A DNA stretch of 38,160 nt. Origin: Mnemiopsis leidyi. Lineage: Eukaryota > Ctenophora > Tentaculata > Lobata > Bolinopsidae. Under the pieces are notes generated by a model. It did not search any database, had not been told where the DNA came from, and saw only the letters and a list, made by a program, of their open reading frames with translations. Shown here in pieces: positions 33,235 to 38,160 of this stretch. The DNA lies in assembly GCA_000226015.1 (NCBI GenBank), contig JH155917.1, positions 251,601 through 289,760 of the forward strand. The letters run 5' to 3'. How positions within the stretch are numbered: position 1 is the stretch's first letter; every line of letters starts with the position of its first letter. Position numbers and translations under genes: made by a program.

Positions 33235-33648
33235 TTATTCAGCAATGACTTCGATGTCGTGATCGCCTGACTCGAATGACATCGTGCCGAGTGGCTCTTC
33301 GTTTTTCGGTTCCACAAAATCTTCGTTCACAAGCTCCGCACCTTAAGACGTTTTTATGAGTTGTAAATTATTAAAATAACAGCTCGAGAAAGGTTAACAC
33401 TTGAAAAAATAAGAACATGATCCTTGCTTCCTTGAATATGCGAGTAAAAAATAGGGAAACGGAGGTCAAAGACTCGCTAATTTCAAGATTCAGATTAGGA
33501 AGATCAGCTGCAAACAATTATCTTAAACAATGTATTGAAGATAACTACCTTTTGGTATCGCCATAACAAACTCATCCTCCTTCGGGACATCTGCAGTCGC
33601 AAATATTACAACTTCCAGTAAAATGGTGGATATGATCAACCACTTCAT
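33235..33648 (-). CDS. Small acidic secreted protein, two exons (68 aa), unrecognised
   Basis: Exon 1 (33648-33549) encodes MKWLIISTILLEVVIFATAD, a textbook signal peptide with Lys, hydrophobic core and Ala-Thr-Ala cleavage region. It continues to VPKEDEFVMAIPK and a GTAGTT donor. Exon 2 (33341-33235) follows CTTAAG in the matching phase and reads AELVNEDFVEPKNEEPLGTM and on to a TAA stop. The mature chain of about 49 residues is strongly acidic (many Glu and Asp), has few basic residues and no Cys. It could be a propeptide or peptide-hormone-like product, but no dibasic cleavage site is evident. The intron is about 207 bp. It lies between the 7TM receptor and the sulfotransferase, same strand. 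Confidence 0.62.
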
Positions 33649-34006
33649 CGTCGGATGAAAACAAGCCGTCGTAGACAAGAAGGTTGAAAACAATAAGAGA
33701 AACTTAATACAAATAATAAAATCTTATACATATCCCAGGTACATACTTTTTCCTTACTAATACTTGGTTAATTGGAAAAGTCTCCAGTCCATTATGACGT
33801 CGATATTCCCATTTGTTATACACATGTTTGCATATCTTGTTACTATTTCATTTTCACATTCAATATCATCAGCTGATTCTTTATTAATTCAATCTTTGAG
33901 ATGAAGTCAGACTTTTATTTAAGTATTCAAATGCCATGAAAATTGTTGAAAGGAAAGGTAAAGTTTCGTTTAATGAAAATAATTGATTAATAAATGAAGT
34001 ACTTTT

Positions 34007-35155
34007 CTAGAAATGCAAAGGCAAAGGAAAGTCAGGATGTGTAAAATTGCTGTAGTTAAGGAGAATAAAGTCTGCCTCATAAATTGTGTAAAGTTGATTT
34101 ACAATTTCTGATGGCAACTGAGACAACCACCGCTTGGCAAGAACCGCAGACTTCTGGTTACGAGGATCTGAAGATTTATCGTAAGAACCCAGCAAAGGTG
34201 TATCGGACGCTTGAATCCTTCTCCAAACATCCTTACTAAGTCGAGCCGAGTGCTCTAGAGGTACAATGTAATCGTACATGGCGTTGGGAATGCACAAAGT
34301 CCTAATCTGTGGAGAGAAGTGGGCGTCAAGCCTGCCATTTTTAAACACCAGCCACCTGGCATACTCATCGAAAGTAGGGTAGAGCTTCTCAAGAAGTTCC
34401 GGATCTGAAATGTTTCTAGACTTCGCTACAATCGCCATCCCAATACCTCGGAAGGAACCACCCTGGGTTTTTTCGCTCGATACTTTGTCCCGGTATCCCG
34501 AAACCATTCTGGTCCAAGGATTCCTGATGACTGCAAAACTGAAGGCTTTATCCAAGTCAGCTGGGGTTACGAGCTTCTTTCTCAACATTGCGCTAACCCT
34601 CCGGTTTGTTGTCAGGCCCCCGTGTACGAACTTTACGTTCTTAGGATCTATCTCTTTCCTTAAAACTCCCTCCGCATTGAGGAGAGCGATGAGCCAGTTA
34701 GAACACCCTGTTTTTGGAGTTCCCGTAAATATGGTCCTTAGGTTTGAGAAATAATATGTTTTTGAAGAACAACTGCCCCACTCATTAACACTCGGGTAAG
34801 TCCAGTTCTTGTACACCATGGCCTTGTAGATCTGAGCATGAGCCCATTGTTGAGTAGGAGGGTTTAGGTTCCCTGTCTCTAGTTCTACTGTGTTAAGACT
34901 TATTGGATGAGAACTCTCATAATTGACCTTCTTCTTGAGAGGATACACGTGATTAGATGGACGATCTGGGATATTTTGCAGAGTTTGGATATCACTTGAT
35001 ATTGCTATACTCGGTGTTGAAGGATAGTTTTCTTTCTCTGGATCAAATAGTTTGGAGGAAAGTTGGTTCACATAAACGAAAAACAATACTGTCGCCGAAA
35101 GCACCAGAAGAAAGAATTTTACTTTTTTCTTTTTAAATACGAGATCACAGACCAT
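34007..35155 (-). CDS. Golgi carbohydrate sulfotransferase (HNK-1ST/CHST8-14 type family), 382 aa
   Basis: A single coding exon. The first ATG in frame (MVCDLVFKKKKVKFFLLVLS) is taken as start because the codons before it follow an intron acceptor (GTGATTTCAG), implying a spliced 5' leader. A cytoplasmic Lys-rich stretch and membrane anchor (about residues 13-33) give type II topology with a lumenal catalytic domain. The 5'-phosphosulfate loop is TGTPKTGCSNWLIALL and the 3'-phosphate site is FAVIRNPWTRMVSGYRDKV. Downstream family blocks FSPQIRTLCIPNAMYDYIVP and QLYTIYEADFILLNYS are intact. Length matches the family (about 350-420). It transfers sulfate from PAPS to a sugar on glycoproteins or glycosaminoglycans; which acceptor cannot be read from sequence. 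Several potential N-glycosylation sites (NWT, NIS, NYS, NFT) are present. Confidence 0.92.
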   Translation of the reverse strand: MVCDLVFKKKKVKFFLLVLSATVLFFVYVNQLSSKLFDPEKENYPSTPSIAISSDIQTLQNIPDRPSNHVYPLKKKVNYESSHPISLNTVELETGNLNPPTQQWAHAQIYKAMVYKNWTYPSVNEWGSCSSKTYYFSNLRTIFTGTPKTGCSNWLIALLNAEGVLRKEIDPKNVKFVHGGLTTNRRVSAMLRKKLVTPADLDKAFSFAVIRNPWTRMVSGYRDKVSSEKTQGGSFRGIGMAIVAKSRNISDPELLEKLYPTFDEYARWLVFKNGRLDAHFSPQIRTLCIPNAMYDYIVPLEHSARLSKDVWRRIQASDTPLLGSYDKSSDPRNQKSAVLAKRWLSQLPSEIVNQLYTIYEADFILLNYSNFTHPDFPLPLHF

Positions 35156-36781
35156 GTCTTGTCCTGAAATCACAAAATGGAGCGGATATTAGTTACTAAA
35201 AAAACCAAGATCATCAACTGATTTTAAACTACTTGAATACTAAAAATACGACGATTTTTAGAACGTTACTGAAGATTATGTGAAAACTCATGAAATGAAT
35301 GTTATAGCAACAAAGCTCAGAAATAAAACCAATTCCAGTACATAATGTTTAATGACTAGCGACATAATTTCAAAAACGGAAATACTTAAGATTGAAAACA
35401 ACACTATACACAACAAAGAATGAGGCTGGATTAGTACCACCTCTATCGCTTTAAACTAAATTTGACTAATGATATAAACATTGAAAACTTCTGAGCCACT
35501 ACCATACATCATGTATAACACACACTACTCCTTATTTTCTACCTCAACCAGCAATTGTTTTTCTAGCCAGTCCACATCGTGCCAATTACACTCCACATAA
35601 AACTCAAAAAGATGTTAAGCAACCGTAAGTCAGCCTTAGTCGAATAGTCGAATTAATTTTGAGGTTATAAGATGAATCAAGATATTCGGACAGTACCCTT
35701 TACTATTACTTTGAATAAAGAAAATGCTTTTATTCAATAACAATCTACGCGTACAGTATTGAAAAGGACCAGTCTAAAATATCTAAAGTTTAACGAATAC
35801 AAAGCTTATACGTGGAAGCTTATCTAATATCTAAAGTTTAACGAATACAAAGCTTATACGTGGAAGCTTATCTAATATCTAAAGTTTAACGAATACAAAG
35901 CTTATACCTGGAAGCTTATCTTGTACATCTAAAGTTTAACGAATACAAAGCTTATACGTGGAAGCTTATCTAATATCTAAAGTTTAACGAATACAAAGCT
36001 TATACGTGGAAGCTTATCTTGTACATGTATTGCGTACCACCAACATAAGCACTCATTTTGATGAGTTAAGAATGCTATAATCTTATTCTTACCACATTGG
36101 ATATAAATTGAATCGGAATAGTTAACAGTTTTAATTTACATCTATCGCGCCGTGCATCTATCGGTGCCGTACATAGTTCTCATGCTTCCCATTACAAAGC
36201 AACTATTTCAGTTTTTGTCTAAAAGAATAAAATTGTTTCAAGATCGAGGCTGCATTTTTTGTCACTTAGAGTTCTGAGATCAACGTTACTAAATGATAAC
36301 AACCTAGACTAATACACAATGATGACTTATAAATGACTTCACAATTTATGTACTAGAAAACACCATTAGTTTCGGTGTAGGTTAAATTAATCTCTATGCA
36401 AAGCAGTTATGATGTTTAAAGCTTCAAATTATGAATTATCTAAAGCGTTTATAATAATTCAGGAGCAAGCATGAAATAACTGAATAGAATCAGAGTAAAT
36501 TGCACTTTATTTCCTTGCCCAAGAGTTTTGATAGGTGTATTCCTATTGCAACTGCAAGTAAAACAACCCTGTTTATAGAGCAGAAATTGCGTTACTGATG
36601 CGAAACCGTGGGAACCAGGCTGTTTTACACCATTGGTTACCTGCAACTGATTCGGGAAATTGGTAACTTTTAGCCTGTTTTATGTCCATATTTGGAGTTT
36701 TCGGTTGGTTTCTATTGGTAACTTTGTTTCGGCCGTTTATTTCTTCCTCCCTCCGCGGGACAAGACTGCGCGTAACGCTCG
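35156..36781. other. Upstream region of the sulfotransferase gene
   Basis: Should contain the non-coding first exon(s) of the sulfotransferase gene, which I cannot place. It also contains the 48-bp minisatellite listed separately. No other gene is evident; the minus-strand open frames at 36449-36800 are AT-rich and unrecognised. Confidence 0.45.
35781..36024. repeat. Minisatellite, 48/50-bp unit, five copies
   Basis: Copies begin at 35781, 35829, 35877, 35927 and 35975. The unit starts ATCTAAAGTTTAACGAATAC and includes AAAGCTTATACGTGGAAGCT. Copies 3 and 5 end CTTGTAC (50 bp) and the others CTAAT (48 bp), so the array probably grew by duplicating a mixed block. Confidence 0.95.
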
Positions 36782-36833
36782 TTATGTTTGAATAATACAC
36801 GAGCTATATAGCGAGTGTGTTATTCAAACATAA
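36782..36833. repeat. Inverted repeat with 23-bp arms
   Basis: TTATGTTTGAATAATACACG + AGC faces GCGAGTGTGTTATTCAAACA + TAA across TATATA, with three mismatches. It lies about 100 bp upstream of the CCAAT cluster. Confidence 0.85.
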
Positions 36834-36927
36834 CTCACGACTGAGCGGAGCGATGGAGTGTGTTATTTATGATAAGCCCCAAGTACAAGTCTCTATTCTA
36901 TAGAAAACACCACGAATAGAATAACGT

Positions 36928-37034
36928 CCAATCAGGTTGCTATGTTTGTCACGTGATCTAGATCTGTGTTCTGATTGGAGAGAAGCGTGTGATCATTGTT
37001 CGTGATTGGCGCAAAAGGTCGTGACGTTTCGTCA
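36928..37034 (+). promoter_or_regulatory. Promoter-like cluster: three CCAAT boxes and a CRE-like palindrome
   Basis: CCAAT at 36928-36932, and ATTGG (inverted CCAAT) at 36974-36978 and 37005-37009, spaced about 46 and 31 bp. Then comes the palindrome TGACGTTTCGTCA at 37022-37034, and CACGTGATC lies nearby at about 36950. GC content is locally higher than in the flanks. The arrangement resembles a TATA-less eukaryotic promoter. What it drives is unknown; the nearest structure on the plus strand is the stem-loop at 37079-37193. Confidence 0.45.
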
Positions 37035-37078
37035 CCTGATTAGGGTGAGAGCAGCGCATTGGGCAGTTTAGTTTTACA

Positions 37079-37193
37079 GTGAACAACATAGGACGTTTAA
37101 TTCGGACCGATTGCGTGCCGGCATATAGTTTATATTATAAAAAGTGTGCCTAAGCTGCGCAATAGGTCCTGTAAAACGTCTTATGTTGTTCAC
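37079..37193 (+). ncRNA. Candidate stem-loop RNA (about 40-nt arms)
   Basis: GTGAACAACATAGGACGTTT at the left pairs with AAACGTCTTATGTTGTTCAC at the right, with a single G-U-type mismatch. A second paired block, GGACCGATTGCG / CGCAATAGGTCC, lies inward beyond an internal loop. About 35 nt form the terminal loop. Size and pairing would suit a hairpin RNA, for example a long pre-miRNA, and promoter-like motifs lie 45-150 bp upstream. An inverted duplication without transcription would look the same. Confidence 0.35.
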
Positions 37194-37733
37194 CGTTAGA
37201 TTTGCTCCGTGTCAAACAGTGTGTCTGATACGATGTGTCGTGGAATGTGAGATTGACAGTTTGAATCGTTATTATCAAGCCATGGGAGCGTGGGGAGTAT
37301 CTGTATACAACGGTTGTATTCTAATAGTAATTTGACACGGCAATGCGTGGAAAAGTGCCAGCGTGACACTGCAAAAATGAGTGCGCGTGTTTTATATATA
37401 TATTTTTTTTCTAAAACTTTTCAAAATTTACAGAACAGCAATGATAGAAATAAGATAAATTTTCCATGAAAAATGCTACCGTCTGTAAATTATGACGGGA
37501 CACCAAAACACGATAAATGCATGGCAAGCCATGCTCGCAAAATATGGGCCCTACAAAATAACCATGTGAATCGTGAGCTATGGCAACATGAATCAAAGAA
37601 TACAATAAAATGTGAATCGTGAGATTTGTTATACTTATAAAATTAAACATAAAATTCAAAAATAGTAAAAAGAAGGGCACATTTATCACTGATCAACAGA
37701 TCACTCAAAGCATAATCACACAAAACGCAACTC

Positions 37734-38159
37734 TTAGTTATCAGCCTTCACTATTTCGCCCTTCCGTATGAAATAGCGTCCAGAAGGATCACTTGATCGC
37801 CTCTGCTTCAGTTCATTCACAAGTTTTTGTCGTCTGATACGCTCTTCTGGGGTTCTGTTAGGCGAAATATAGACTGTCTTAAAGCCTTCTATCTCCCTGA
37901 GTCGCTTAGCTTTTCTCAAAATCTGATAGACGACGTCTGTACTGTTTACACTGAATATAATAGGTCTCTTAGTGTCGGCATTAGTGACACGCTGTCCGAT
38001 TCTTCTGCATCCTCTTATTCGGGGCTTTTCCTCTAGCTGTTCAAGGATCGTGGTAACCTTTGAAGTGACACACTCACTCGCATCCTCATCAACACCAAAA
38101 CAAGAACTTCTTGGTACGGTCCTCTTCTTTGGTGATCTTCTGACAGCTGTAGCGATTTC
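37734..38159 (-). mobile_element. C-terminal part of a LINE-type ORF1-like protein, cut by the right edge
   Basis: The frame stays open from the right edge to a TAA at 37734-37736 (141 residues seen). It reads RRIGQRVTNADTKRPIIFSV, then VYQILRKAKRLREIEGFKTV, YISPNRTPEERIRRQKLVNE and GRYFIRKGEIVKADN. This pattern, a basic cluster with 'RPIIF', a 'RKAKxLR' helix, 'VYISPxRTPEER' and a final 'FIRxGxIV', is familiar from the nucleic-acid-binding ORF1 or pre-endonuclease segments of animal non-LTR retrotransposons (recalled, not searched). The part seen is intact. No endonuclease or reverse transcriptase follows on its 3' side in the window, so either the copy is truncated or this is a domesticated gene. 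Confidence 0.65.
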
Positions 38160-38160
38160 G

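Noticed and set aside
36449-36800. Overlapping minus-strand open frames of 65 and 75 codons
   Set aside because: Low-complexity, AT-rich and unrecognised, with no splice or start context; possibly part of an interspersed repeat but unsupported.
1-38160. CRISPR array or bacterial operon
   Set aside because: All direct repeats are adjacent minisatellites without spacers, and the genes are intron-containing animal genes.

Overview
The window is nuclear DNA from an animal, AT-rich and without prokaryotic operon structure. Genes are split into short exons with GT..AG introns, mostly about 100-900 bp. Several encoded families are animal-type: rhodopsin-like receptors, a Golgi carbohydrate sulfotransferase and a eukaryote-type glycogen debranching enzyme. 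LINE and tRNA-like SINE fragments, many minisatellites and foldback sequences fill the gaps. I cannot name the species. A non-bilaterian or other invertebrate (a hydrozoan cnidarian, for example) would fit, but that is only an impression. Exons below were assembled by hand from splice consensus, reading-phase continuity and family alignment recalled from knowledge.

Left third (minus strand, 0.6-8.3 kb): nine exons encode an almost complete SLC14-type urea transporter fold. They are followed, in phase, by three exons of ankyrin repeats of the kind found at the C-terminus of animal asparaginase/lysophospholipase. Read as one gene this is a urea-transporter-ankyrin fusion, which I do not know as a described architecture and regard as the main find. 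An in-frame stop just after transporter exon 9 means a transporter-only form, or two neighbouring genes, are also possible.

Middle (8.3-22.9 kb): mostly gene-poor, with minisatellites, a dispersed repeat present three times, palindromes and hairpins. It holds a possible small secreted-protein gene with a TATA box (11.6-12.7 kb). It also holds two tandem plus-strand paralogues of a divergent rhodopsin-like receptor (16.2-17.9 and 20.1-21.8 kb) with identical four-exon structure.

Right half: on the minus strand lie eleven exons of the glucosidase half of glycogen debranching enzyme (22.95-29.73 kb), with no sign of the transferase half. One of its introns contains an antisense gene for a coiled-coil membrane protein (24.8-26.05 kb). 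Further right, all on the minus strand, are a seven-exon orphan 7TM receptor (30.2-32.5 kb), a two-exon gene for a 68-residue acidic secreted protein (33.2-33.65 kb), a single-coding-exon carbohydrate sulfotransferase (34.0-35.2 kb), and at the right edge the end of a LINE ORF1-like protein. A CCAAT-rich, promoter-like segment followed by a 115-nt stem-loop sits at 36.9-37.2 kb. The genes do not form an evident pathway. A recurring oddity is tandem duplication across splice sites, including an array of GTAAGT donors in the debranching-enzyme gene.
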